DNA of 64,000 nt from Bacteroidota bacterium. GTDB lineage: Bacteria > Bacteroidota > Rhodothermia > Rhodothermales > Rubricoccaceae. The position numbers and the translations under genes were made by a program. Positions 28,774 to 37,520 of this stretch are shown piece by piece (the stretch's first letter is position 1; every line of letters starts with the position of its first letter). The notes below the pieces were generated by a model that was not told where the DNA came from, did no database searches, and saw only the letters and a program-made list of their open reading frames with translations. The stretch is from NCBI GenBank assembly GCA_039821555.1, contig JBCBNX010000001.1, positions 174,576-238,575 on the forward strand, read 5' to 3'.

Positions 28774-28825
28774 GGCTCACCACTACTTGGCTCACTACCA
28801 CTTCGCTCGCCACTACTTCGCTCGG
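28774..28825. repeat. Tandem 15-bp repeat before the lipase start
   Basis: Three and a half copies of a 15-bp unit: GGCTCACCACTACTT (774-788), GGCTCACTACCACTT (789-803), CGCTCGCCACTACTT (804-818), then CGCTCGG. On the minus strand each unit contains AAGTAGTG or AAGTGGTA, similar to the GAAGTAG heptamer of the element at 17877. The array ends 4 bp before the GTG start used for the lipase. No clear right arm of a hairpin is seen. Confidence 0.7.
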
Positions 28826-28829
28826 AACC

Positions 28830-29414
28830 GTGACCGCGTCCGCCCCGCCCGTCGTGCTCGTCCACGGCTTCCTCGACTCGCCCCGGCTCTTTCGCCACAT
28901 GCAGGCGCACCTCGGCGCTGCTGGGCACACCACGCATGTGCCGCTGCTGACGCCGCGAACCGCACGAGGCGGCCTCGACCGGCTCGCGGAGCACCTCCGC
29001 CTTTTCTTGGACGACACGTTCGCGTCGGCTACAGAGATTGACCTCGTCGGGTTTTCGATGGGCGGGCTGATCGCGCGGTACTACGTCCAACGCCTTGGTG
29101 GTCTCGATCGCACGCGGCGCCTCGTCACGATTTCGACCCCGCACGGCGGTACGCTCTGGAGCCGCCTCCCCCTTAATCGCGGCATCGCGCAGATGCGGCC
29201 GGGGAGTGCCTTCCTCCGCGATCTGGACCGTGATATCGACACGCTCGCCGACGTAGACATGCACTCGATCTGGACGCCTTACGACTTGATGATCGTCCCG
29301 GCGCGAAGTTCGGTCCTGCCCGTTGGCACCCACGAAGCCGTGCCTGTCGCGCTGCATGCGCTCATGGCCCGCGACCGACGTGTCCTTGACCTCGTTTCAG
29401 ACGCACTGGCGTGA
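28830..29414 (+). CDS. Alpha/beta hydrolase, lipase-like
   Basis: A 194-residue hydrolase. I start at the GTG of 28830 because PPVVLVHGFLDSPRLF is the expected first strand and HG oxyanion motif. The in-frame sequence upstream translates the tandem repeat into Thr/Ser-rich noise. The nucleophile elbow GFSMGG and STPHGGT, common in triacylglycerol lipase-like enzymes, are present; a possible catalytic His is in GTHEAVP. No signal peptide is seen with this start. It ends 2 bp before the convergent M16 gene. Confidence 0.78.
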   Translation: MTASAPPVVLVHGFLDSPRLFRHMQAHLGAAGHTTHVPLLTPRTARGGLDRLAEHLRLFLDDTFASATEIDLVGFSMGGLIARYYVQRLGGLDRTRRLVTISTPHGGTLWSRLPLNRGIAQMRPGSAFLRDLDRDIDTLADVDMHSIWTPYDLMIVPARSSVLPVGTHEAVPVALHALMARDRRVLDLVSDALA

Positions 29415-29416
29415 CG

Positions 29417-32353
29417 CTACTCGCGGCCGGACGCCTCTTCGCTGGTCGCTTCAGGGACGAGCACCACGCGCACAACCTGATCGGGGTTGACGAAACGGCG
29501 TGCGGTTGCTTGGATATCCCCGACGGTCAAGGCGTGCAGGCGCTCGACGCTGCCGAGGAGCTGTTCGGGGGATTCATCGTAGCGGTAGGCGTTTTCGAGG
29601 ACGGAGAGCCAGTAGCCGTTGTCCCGTAGGTTTTCCTCCCGCTGGCGCCGGGCCTGCTCCTGCACGCGCTGGAGGTAGGTGGCGGCAGGAGGCGCTGCGC
29701 GGAGTGCCGCCACCTCGGCCTGCACCGCCGCGACGAGTTCGTCTACGCGCGTGGGGTCGCAGCCGAATCCGATCTGCAGCGCATACTCCCCCGTCTCCCG
29801 GTCTGCGCTCGTGCTCACGCCGACGCCGTAGACTCCGCCTCGCTCTTCACGCAGTTCCTCGCGCAGCCGCGTATTGAGCACCTTCCCCATCGTGTCAAAC
29901 TGCAAGACCGCAGCACGGCGCGCCTCCGGGTCGTCTTCGTCGAAGAAGCCGGTGTACACGAGCGCGACCCGGCTCTGTGACTCGACGCCGCGAACGACGG
30001 TCTTCTCGACGACCCCGGGTGGCGGTGGTGTCTCGATCACCACGAGCGAGTCTGTGCGGGGGAGCGTGGGGAGGCTCCCGAGATAGCGCGTCGCGAGCGG
30101 CTGGAGTGTGTCGAGGTCTACGTTGCCGACCACCACAAACGTGAAGTCGTCGAGGTCGGCGAAGCGGTCGCGGTAGAACGAGAACGACGCCTGCGGATCG
30201 AGCGCGTCGAGGGCCGCCTCGTCAAATGGCAGGCGGCGGGAATGGGCCTGCTGAAGCGTGACGGAGAGCGTGTCTGCAAAGGCTGCCTGTGGGCTGTTGG
30301 CTCGGTTGGCGATGGAGGCGCGGATTCGCTGGGTGAGCGAAGTCACGGCGTCGGCGTCGAGCCGTGGGGCCGTGACGTAGAGGTGCACGAGTTGGAAGAG
30401 CGTCTCCAGGTCGTCGGGGCTGGCGCTACCCTGGAAGCCCTCTTCCCGCTCGCTGATGTAGGGCGCAACGCCTACCACCTGCCCCGCGAGCTTCTTTTCG
30501 AGATCGGTGACGCTGAACGCGCCCACGCCGCTCTGGCTCACAAACGCGACCGCGCTGCGAACGGCGAGGTAGGTGCTGTCGTCGACGAGGCCCGTGCCGC
30601 CTGGGGAGAAGGCCCGCACGAGGACCTGATCGTTCTGAAAGTCGGTCTGCTTGTGGACGACACGGACGCCGTTGTCGAGCGTGAACTCGGCGTAGTCGAG
30701 CGCCGGGTAGCGGGTGCGTGTGGCGATGGCCCCGGGCTCGGGCAGCGTCGGGAGGAGCGGCTCGGACGCGGCGCCGTCCTCGTAGGGCGCAACGGACAGC
30801 GCATCGACCACGGCAAACACCGCTGCGAGCGCAGCCTCGTCGGGAAGGGCCACGCCTTCAGTCTCCGGGGCACTCACGAGCACCGACCTGTTGCGCTCTG
30901 GCATCAGCGTCTCGGCCTTGGCGTTGACCTCGGCGAGGGCAATGCCCGGCAGCAGGTTGTCAGCAAACAGGAATTCGGTCGCGGGATCGACGACGGGGCC
31001 ACCTCCGAGCGCCAAGCTCACCAGAGCGCCGGCGATGCGTCCCGATTCCTGCTTGTCGGCTTCGCGGGCAGCCTGCTCGTAGGCGCGCCGCAGCTCCGTC
31101 TTCGCCCTCGTCAATTCGGTCGCGGTGAAGCCATGCTGGCGGACGCGCGCCGCTTCAGTGAGCAGCGCGCGGAGCCCCATTTCTATGCCGCCCTCGGGCA
31201 CGATCGCCTGGAGTCCGTAAAGCTCGCGTGTGCGCACAAAGCCGCCCTCGAACGAGAAGGCAGCAACAAACGGCGCATCCGGCTGCCGCACGATCTCACG
31301 GAGCCGGTCGTTGAGCATCTGGTTGTAGAGCGCCGCGATGAGGTCGCGCCGGAACGTCGAGTCGGTGCCGGCGGGCTGCACAGTGCGGCCGTAGAGCACG
31401 CCCACGACGGAGGCCGTGGCTTCAGGGTCGCTGGCAACGGCAAACTGCGGCTCGGTACCGTCGGGCACGCCGTAGCCCACGCGCTCCGGCGCGTCGTCGG
31501 GGTTGGTCAGCGGCGCAAACCGCTCAATAATCTCGGCTTCGATCTCCGCCGGGTCGAAGTCGCCCACGGCGACGATGGCCATGAGGTCGGGGCGGTACCA
31601 GTCGGCGTAGAAGCGTTCAATGGCTTCGTAGGGTGCGTTCTGGATCACGTCGGATGTGCCGATGGGCAGGCGGTCGGCGTAGCGGGAGCCGTTGAAGAGC
31701 ACGGGCAGCTGCTGGCGCTGTATGCGATCTTGCGCGCCCTTGCCGAGCCGCTCCTCCTCCAGAATCACGCCTCGCTCTTTGTCGATCTCCGCCGGGTCGA
31801 GCGTGATGGCGCTGGCCCACTCGCGGAGGATGTCGAACGCGGTCTCTACGATCTCCGTGGAGTCGGTCGGTACCTGGAGGAGGTAGACGGTTTCGTCGAA
31901 CGAGGTGTAGGCGTTGAGGTCAGGGCCGAAGCGCATGCCGATGCCTTCGAGGTAGTCCACCAATTCCTGGCGTTCGAACTGCGCGGTGCCGTTGAAGGCC
32001 ATGTGCTCCAGGAAGTGCGCGAGGCCCTGCTGGTCGTCGGCTTCAAGGATGCTGCCTGCGTTGACGACGAGGCGCAGTTCAGCGCGGTCCTGCGGCTCGG
32101 CGTTGCGGAGCACATAGTAGGCGAGGCCATTGTCCAGCGTGTCCGCGAGGAGGTCAGGACGCATCGGCAGCGGGGTGCCAGGTGCCTCTGTCACGGGCGG
32201 CGCGAGGAGCGGCCCAGCGACCAACGTGGGCTCTTCGGCAGGCGCCTCCGCATCGGTAACCACTACAGCGGGCGCACAGCCTGCTCCGAAGGCCAACGCT
32301 ACAGCCAACACGTAGGAACGGGAGAGCGAAGCAGACAGCGAAGAGGTGCACAT
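29417..32353 (-). CDS. Two-module M16 zinc peptidase, probable lipoprotein
   Basis: A 978-residue pitrilysin-type protease with both halves of the clamshell in one chain. Residues about 12-26 form a signal ending in a plausible but imperfect lipobox (FGAGC26). The active N-terminal module has the inverted zinc motif HFLEH (His113, Glu116, His117) and a downstream Glu-rich RGVILEEERLGKG. The C-terminal module (about 550-978) lacks HxxEH, as expected for the non-catalytic half. It probably degrades peptides in the periplasm. The gene stands between the convergent lipase and the zinc-ribbon/TPR gene. Confidence 0.92.
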   Translation of the reverse strand: MCTSSLSASLSRSYVLAVALAFGAGCAPAVVVTDAEAPAEEPTLVAGPLLAPPVTEAPGTPLPMRPDLLADTLDNGLAYYVLRNAEPQDRAELRLVVNAGSILEADDQQGLAHFLEHMAFNGTAQFERQELVDYLEGIGMRFGPDLNAYTSFDETVYLLQVPTDSTEIVETAFDILREWASAITLDPAEIDKERGVILEEERLGKGAQDRIQRQQLPVLFNGSRYADRLPIGTSDVIQNAPYEAIERFYADWYRPDLMAIVAVGDFDPAEIEAEIIERFAPLTNPDDAPERVGYGVPDGTEPQFAVASDPEATASVVGVLYGRTVQPAGTDSTFRRDLIAALYNQMLNDRLREIVRQPDAPFVAAFSFEGGFVRTRELYGLQAIVPEGGIEMGLRALLTEAARVRQHGFTATELTRAKTELRRAYEQAAREADKQESGRIAGALVSLALGGGPVVDPATEFLFADNLLPGIALAEVNAKAETLMPERNRSVLVSAPETEGVALPDEAALAAVFAVVDALSVAPYEDGAASEPLLPTLPEPGAIATRTRYPALDYAEFTLDNGVRVVHKQTDFQNDQVLVRAFSPGGTGLVDDSTYLAVRSAVAFVSQSGVGAFSVTDLEKKLAGQVVGVAPYISEREEGFQGSASPDDLETLFQLVHLYVTAPRLDADAVTSLTQRIRASIANRANSPQAAFADTLSVTLQQAHSRRLPFDEAALDALDPQASFSFYRDRFADLDDFTFVVVGNVDLDTLQPLATRYLGSLPTLPRTDSLVVIETPPPPGVVEKTVVRGVESQSRVALVYTGFFDEDDPEARRAAVLQFDTMGKVLNTRLREELREERGGVYGVGVSTSADRETGEYALQIGFGCDPTRVDELVAAVQAEVAALRAAPPAATYLQRVQEQARRQREENLRDNGYWLSVLENAYRYDESPEQLLGSVERLHALTVGDIQATARRFVNPDQVVRVVLVPEATSEEASGRE

Positions 32354-32398
32354 GGTAGCGAGGGCGATGCGCGATGGATTCTGTGGGCAGTGGGGACG

Positions 32399-33544
32399 CT
32401 AGCTGCCTTGCTGCTGGGCCTGGCCGCGTAGCTGCGCGAGTTCTAGCTCGGCCCGCTGATGCACGGGATTGTCGTGGTCCGTGACCGCGATCACTCGCTC
32501 CATCGACTCGATTGCCTGGTCGAGGCGGCCGATGCGTGCGCGCATGAGCCCCATGTTGAAGTTGGCCTCGGGGTGGTCCGGGTAGCCCTCGATCACCGTC
32601 TGGAGTTGCTCGACCGTGCCCATCGGCGTGGAGGGGTCGTACTGGTAGGCGAGCGCGAGATTAACGCGCACGTCGGGGTCGTCTTCGATGGCAAGCGACT
32701 GTTGATAGGCGTCGATGGCGCTGAGGGCGACGGGTGCCTGCTCGTCTGCGCCGACCTGCGGAATGTGGTCGAGCCAGAGCGTCCCGACGGTGGCCCAGGC
32801 TGCCGCGGTCTGCGTGACCTCGGCGAGCGCGGACTGTGCCTCGGCCGCGCGGCCGTACAGACCGGCACGAGCATAGGTCTCCACGAGCTCGATGCGCTTG
32901 CCGATGCGTCCTGCCTCTGTCTCTGCGGCAGCAATGTCGGCTTCGATTTGCGCCGCGCGCGTCTCGGTTTGGGGGTCCGCCGTCACGGGTGCCGGTGCCG
33001 CAGGGGGCGGTGTTCCGGCCGCTCCGGATGCAGTCGCTGGCGGTGCCTCCGTCTCCACAGGCGATTCAGGTGTACCGCTGAGGCGGTCCACGGCAAACAG
33101 CACGAGGGCAAAAGCGGCGACCGCCCCGACCATGACGAGCAGCTTCTTGGAGCCCGCTGGTTTCGTGGCCGCCGACGGCGGACCAGAGGGTGGCGCAACG
33201 AACCGGACAACTCCTTCAGCTAGCGGGGCACCGCACATCGTGCAGAAGCGCCCGGAGAGGGGGTTCTCAGCACCGCACTGCCCGCAATACTGCACCGTGC
33301 GCTCGGGAGGAGAAGCGGGGCGTTCGAGGGGCGCGTCCATGGGAACCGGTGTGGTGGGAGGAATGCCAGCGCTCTCCGGGGCTGGAGGCACGGCTTCGAC
33401 GGCGTTCGATGACGCATCCGCGTCCAAATCTGAGGAGTGTACGATCCGTCCGGCGGTGAGGTCGTGCCCGCAGAGGTCGCAGCGGGTAGCGCGGGGCGTG
33501 AGGCGCGCCCCGCATTCGGGACAGCTGTCGGCGGACGTATACAT
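32399..33544 (-). CDS. Zinc-ribbon and TPR membrane protein
   Basis: A 381-residue protein. The ATG at 33544 is chosen because it directly precedes the first zinc ribbon (CPECG ... CDLCG). A second ribbon (CGQCG ... CTMCG) follows near residue 90. After a Pro/Ala spacer there is one TM segment (KLLVMVGAVAAFALVLFAV), then a helical region with TPR-like repeats (ALAYQYDPSTPMG, EANFNMGLMRARIGRLDQAI). The ribbons are thus cytoplasmic and the TPRs periplasmic. The function is unknown; it looks like an envelope scaffold. Confidence 0.75.
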   Translation of the reverse strand: MYTSADSCPECGARLTPRATRCDLCGHDLTAGRIVHSSDLDADASSNAVEAVPPAPESAGIPPTTPVPMDAPLERPASPPERTVQYCGQCGAENPLSGRFCTMCGAPLAEGVVRFVAPPSGPPSAATKPAGSKKLLVMVGAVAAFALVLFAVDRLSGTPESPVETEAPPATASGAAGTPPPAAPAPVTADPQTETRAAQIEADIAAAETEAGRIGKRIELVETYARAGLYGRAAEAQSALAEVTQTAAAWATVGTLWLDHIPQVGADEQAPVALSAIDAYQQSLAIEDDPDVRVNLALAYQYDPSTPMGTVEQLQTVIEGYPDHPEANFNMGLMRARIGRLDQAIESMERVIAVTDHDNPVHQRAELELAQLRGQAQQQGS

Positions 33545-33664
33545 GGCGGTGGAGGAAATGGTCGGCGATGCGAACGCCCAAACAGCCACCCCGGGCCGTC
33601 GTTTCCGCCCACGTTCGGCTTTGCGTCGGCTTCAACCTGCGCTCGAAGAGACCACGCCGGACAG

Positions 33665-35524
33665 CTACACCACGTCGTCGTCGAAGAGCGAAGCGAGTTC
33701 GCGGTTGTGCGTGCGGAGCCACTGGTCGAGCAGCTCGCCGACGGCCTCGGCGTTGGGTTGCGCAAGGGCTTCTTGCGCGAGGGCCTCGGCTTCGAGCTGC
33801 GTCATGGCCCGAATGACCCGCTTCACGTCGAGGAGGTAGGCGGGCGACATGCTGAGTTCGTGCACGCCGAGGCCTACGAGCAGCGGCACCATGCGCGGTT
33901 TGCTCGCCATCTCACCGCACAGGCCTACGCTGATGCCGTGCCGGTTGGCGGCGGCCACGGTGCGAGCGATAAGCATCAAGAGGCCGGGGTGCAGTTCGCG
34001 GTAGAGGTTGGCGACCAAGTCGTTGCCGCGGTCGACGCCCAGAGTCAGACTGGTGAGGTCGTTGGTGCCGATCGAGAGGAAGTCGACTTCCTGGGCGAAG
34101 CGCGGGGCGAGGAGCGCCGCAGCGGGCACCTCGATCATCACGCCCACCTGCACGTCGCGGCCGTGGGGGATGCCAGCGCCCGCAAGATCAACGAGTACTT
34201 GGTTCATCACCTTCTTGAACGCGCGCACCTCCTCGATCACCGTCACCATCGGGAGCAGGATGCGCACCGGGCCTTCCACGGCAGCGCGCAGGATCGCGCG
34301 GAGTTGCGGCTTCAGGAGTTCGGGGCGGTCGAGCAGCAACCGGATGCCACGCCAGCCGAGGAACGGGTTTGGCTCGCGTCGAGCCACGTGCAAGACCTTG
34401 TCGCCGCCGAGATCGATGAGCCTGATCGTGACAGGGTGCGGCGCAGCCGTGCGGATCGTCTCGCGGTAGATCGCGGCCTGCTCCTCTTCCTCGAGCGCCT
34501 GGCCTTGCGCCATGAAGAGCAGCTCGGTGCGGAAGAGGCCGATGCCTTCGGCGCCGTATTCGTCGAGTTGCGGGAGTTCTTCGCGGAATTCGAGATTGGC
34601 CCGAAGGGGAACCGGGCATCCGTCGCGTGTCTCGGCGGGGAGCGGCAGCAGGTCTGCCCGGCCTTCGAGGAGGGCCTCGTAGCGCGCGCGCTTCTGAGCG
34701 AAATAGCCCTGCGTCTCCTCGTCGGGGTTGATGACGACCCGGCCTGAGAAGCCGTCGAGGATGAGCGTATCGCCGCCGCGGATGGCCGCCGCGGAGCCGT
34801 GCAGGCCAACGACAGCCGGAACCCCTAGAGCGCGCGCCATGAGCGACACGTGCGACGTCGGGCCGCCGAAATCGAGCACGCAGCCGCGGATGCCTTGGCG
34901 GCTGAAGAGCAGGATGTCAGCGGCCGTGAGGTTCTCCGCCACCACAATCCGGTCGGGGTCGATGTGCGAGACGGCGCGGTCCTGGTTCAGATTGCGCAGC
35001 ACCCGGTTCTGCACGTCGAGCAGTTCGGCCGCGCGCTCTCGCCAGCGCGGGTCGCTGCTGGCCTGCAGGCGGTTGCGGAAGCGGTCCATCGTCGCTTGCA
35101 GTGCAAAGCCTGCCCCCGTGTGCTCCCGACGCACGCGGTCGATCGTGGCGTCGTAGAGCGACGAGTCACGCAGCATGAGCAGCTGAGCCGAGAACAGGGC
35201 ACAACCCTCAGAACCGATCTTCTCGTTCGCGACGACGAGCACCTTGCGGAGTTCGCGCTCGGAGCGCGCCACGGCGTCCTCGAACCGCGTCACCTCGGCC
35301 TCTACATCGCCGTCTTCGATGTGCTCCTGCGTGGCCTGGTACGCGCCTGCCTCGTAGACATACGCCTGTCCCATGGCAATGCCTGGTGCGACGGCGAGCC
35401 CGTTGAGCACCCTCATCCCGCTCGCGGTCACGTGAGGTTCGGGCGGCGCCACCACCAGCGCACCCTCAGGATCGCGGGGCGAGGCAGGCGGACGAGACTC
35501 CGACGAGGCGAAGGCCAGCGGCAT
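33665..35524 (-). CDS. ptsI: PTS enzyme I (phosphoenolpyruvate-protein phosphotransferase)
   Basis: A 619-residue enzyme I that takes phosphate from PEP and passes it to HPr. The phospho-His225 lies in GGPTSHVSLMARALGVP. The PEP-binding barrel follows, with GIGLFRTELLFM, PMVTVIEEVRAFK and the Cys of GLCGEMAS. The core begins at MRVLNGLAVAPGIA, preceded here by about 36 extra Pro/Ser-rich residues; an ATG at 35416 would give a standard-length protein, so the start is uncertain. It lies 194 bp downstream of the HPr gene on the same strand. No EII sugar permease is in the window. Confidence 0.93.
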   Translation of the reverse strand: MPLAFASSESRPPASPRDPEGALVVAPPEPHVTASGMRVLNGLAVAPGIAMGQAYVYEAGAYQATQEHIEDGDVEAEVTRFEDAVARSERELRKVLVVANEKIGSEGCALFSAQLLMLRDSSLYDATIDRVRREHTGAGFALQATMDRFRNRLQASSDPRWRERAAELLDVQNRVLRNLNQDRAVSHIDPDRIVVAENLTAADILLFSRQGIRGCVLDFGGPTSHVSLMARALGVPAVVGLHGSAAAIRGGDTLILDGFSGRVVINPDEETQGYFAQKRARYEALLEGRADLLPLPAETRDGCPVPLRANLEFREELPQLDEYGAEGIGLFRTELLFMAQGQALEEEEQAAIYRETIRTAAPHPVTIRLIDLGGDKVLHVARREPNPFLGWRGIRLLLDRPELLKPQLRAILRAAVEGPVRILLPMVTVIEEVRAFKKVMNQVLVDLAGAGIPHGRDVQVGVMIEVPAAALLAPRFAQEVDFLSIGTNDLTSLTLGVDRGNDLVANLYRELHPGLLMLIARTVAAANRHGISVGLCGEMASKPRMVPLLVGLGVHELSMSPAYLLDVKRVIRAMTQLEAEALAQEALAQPNAEAVGELLDQWLRTHNRELASLFDDDVV

Positions 35525-35718
35525 AGAACACAGAAGTGGGGTGCGGAAGGGTCCCTGTCTATGCCCGGACTGCTTGGATGTTCGCTCCTAGCCTCGTCCT
35601 AATTGTTCAAGCCAGCAGCGTGACGCGCCGTGCCAGCCTCGACCATGCGCGCTGCACTCGTCGTGGCGGGCGTAGAGCCCAGTGCAGGCTCCAGGAAGTG
35701 CCCGCGCGCGGACGGCGA

Positions 35719-35988
35719 CTACTTCTCCTCGCCGAAGCTGCCTTCGAAGAGGGCTTCCATGGCGTCGGCGGCGGCCGTCTCGTCCGGTCCGTCGAAGAGC
35801 AGCTCGAGGGTGGCCCCCTGCTCAGCGGCCAGCGTCATCACGCCGATGATGCTCTTGCCATTGATCTCGTAGCCATCTTTGCGGATGAAGAACTCCGACT
35901 CGAAGCCCGCTGCCGTGCGGACGATCATTGAGGCGGGACGGGTGTGGACGCCCGCACGGTTACGGACGGTGACTTCGCGCGTGAGCAT
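35719..35988 (-). CDS. ptsH: HPr phosphocarrier protein
   Basis: An 89-residue protein. The ATG at 35988 gives the exact HPr length and N-terminus (MLTREVTVRNRAGVHTRPAS). The phospho-acceptor His15 is in GVHTRPAS. Ser46, the residue phosphorylated by HPr kinase in Gram-positive bacteria and some others, is present in GKSIIGVM. Paired with ptsI downstream. With no EII nearby, the pair may serve a regulatory phosphorelay. Confidence 0.93.
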   Translation of the reverse strand: MLTREVTVRNRAGVHTRPASMIVRTAAGFESEFFIRKDGYEINGKSIIGVMTLAAEQGATLELLFDGPDETAAADAMEALFEGSFGEEK

Positions 35989-36184
35989 GCGACTGGAAGG
36001 AGCGTTGCGGTGGGGAGAGCGAGCGACAATAGCGAGGCCGCCGCAAGGTATGCATGCGTCACAATGGAAAGCGCAGGGGACGACGCACCCGCCCACACTC
36101 CTTTCGCATTCTAAAGAACGCGCTTGGCCTGCTCCGGCTCGGGCGTCTACTTTGGTTTCGGCACTCTCACCCGCACCCCCGCCC

Positions 36185-37480
36185 ATGGCCCGCACTCACG
36201 ATCGCCGCGCCGTCTGGTCGTGGAGTCTCTACGACTTCGCCAACAGCGCCTTTACCACCCTCGTGGTCACCTTTGTCTACGCCACCTACTTCACGCAGGG
36301 CATCGCGGAGAACGAGATCGAGGGGACAGCGCTCTGGACGCGCGGTATCACGATTACCGCCGTCGCCGTGGCCCTTCTATCGCCGTTCCTTGGCGCGATG
36401 GCCGATCGCGGCGGGCATCGCAAGCGCTACCTCGGCATCGCCACGGTGGTCTGCATTGGAGGCACGACGGCGTCGTTCTTCTTTGGCGCGGGCGACGTAC
36501 TCCCGGCCCTCGTCTGCATCGTTGTCGCAAACATCGCCTACGAGATGGGACTGGTGTTCTACAACGCCTTTCTCCCGGACCTCGCACCGCCCGACCGCAT
36601 CGGCCGCGTCTCGGGGACGGCCTGGGCGCTTGGTTACCTCGGCGGTCTCATTGCCCTGGCGCTCGGTCTGTTTCTCTTCGTGCAAGGCAATGTCTTCGGC
36701 CTCGATACCGAGACCGCCGAGCATGTCCGGGCGACGAATCTGCTCGTGGCCGTGTGGTTTGCTGTGTTCTCGATCCCGCTGTTCCTCTTCATCAAGGAGG
36801 CGAAGCCCGAGGATCGCCCGAGCACGGCCGCGTTGTTCTCGTCCGCCTTCAGCGAAATGGGGGAGACGGTTCGAGAACTAGGGCGATACCGGATGATCGT
36901 CCGTCTCCTGCTCGCGCGGCTGTTCTACAACGACGGCCTCGTGACCATCTTCGCGCTCGGCGGCATCTACGCGGCGGGGACGTTCGGCTTCGAGACCGAC
37001 GAGATCATCTTCTTCGGCATGGCCCTCAACGTGGCGGCAGGCCTCGGCGCGTTCCTGTTCGGCTTCGTGGACGACAAGGTCGGCGGCAAGACGACGCTCT
37101 ACGCCTCGCTCGCGCTCCTGTGCGTGGCCACGCTCGTGGCCGTGTTCGGGCAGACCAAAGCAATGATCTGGGCGGCAGGTATCCTCGTGGGCCTCGCGGC
37201 CGGCCCGAACCAGTCGGCGAGCCGCTCGCTGCTCGGCCGCTTCGTCCCGGACGACAAGGAGACCGAGTTCTATGGCTTCTTCGCGTTCTCGGGCAAGCTG
37301 ACCGCGTTCATGGGGCCGCTCCTCTTCGGCATCCTCACGACGACGTTCGAGAGCCAGCGCGCGGGCGTCGCCGTGGTGCTCGTGTTCTTCGTCATCGGCG
37401 CGGCGCTGCTCACGCTCGTCGACGAACGCGAAGGCATCGAACTCGCCGGACGCCCCGCCAACACCGGCGAAATCGACTGA
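36185..37480 (+). CDS. UMF1-family MFS transporter
   Basis: A 431-residue membrane protein with about 12 TM segments. The ATG at 36185 starts MARTHDRRAVWSWSLYDFAN, the signature N-terminus of the UMF1/Atg22-like MFS family. PFLGAMADRGGHRKRYLG is the loop 2-3 motif. The family in yeast exports amino acids from the vacuole; the bacterial substrate is unknown. It is divergent from the HPr gene and 40 bp ahead of the NIF3-like gene, so the two may be co-transcribed. Confidence 0.88.
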   Translation: MARTHDRRAVWSWSLYDFANSAFTTLVVTFVYATYFTQGIAENEIEGTALWTRGITITAVAVALLSPFLGAMADRGGHRKRYLGIATVVCIGGTTASFFFGAGDVLPALVCIVVANIAYEMGLVFYNAFLPDLAPPDRIGRVSGTAWALGYLGGLIALALGLFLFVQGNVFGLDTETAEHVRATNLLVAVWFAVFSIPLFLFIKEAKPEDRPSTAALFSSAFSEMGETVRELGRYRMIVRLLLARLFYNDGLVTIFALGGIYAAGTFGFETDEIIFFGMALNVAAGLGAFLFGFVDDKVGGKTTLYASLALLCVATLVAVFGQTKAMIWAAGILVGLAAGPNQSASRSLLGRFVPDDKETEFYGFFAFSGKLTAFMGPLLFGILTTTFESQRAGVAVVLVFFVIGAALLTLVDEREGIELAGRPANTGEID

Positions 37481-37520
37481 GGCACCATCGCTTGCGTCAC
37501 CTGCTTCGTGTACCACGACT

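Noticed and set aside
30242..32431. 729-codon plus-strand reading frame
   Set aside because: It is the exact antisense of the M16 peptidase, which has full catalytic motifs. The translation is Arg/Val/Glu/His-rich, as typical for GC-rich antisense frames.
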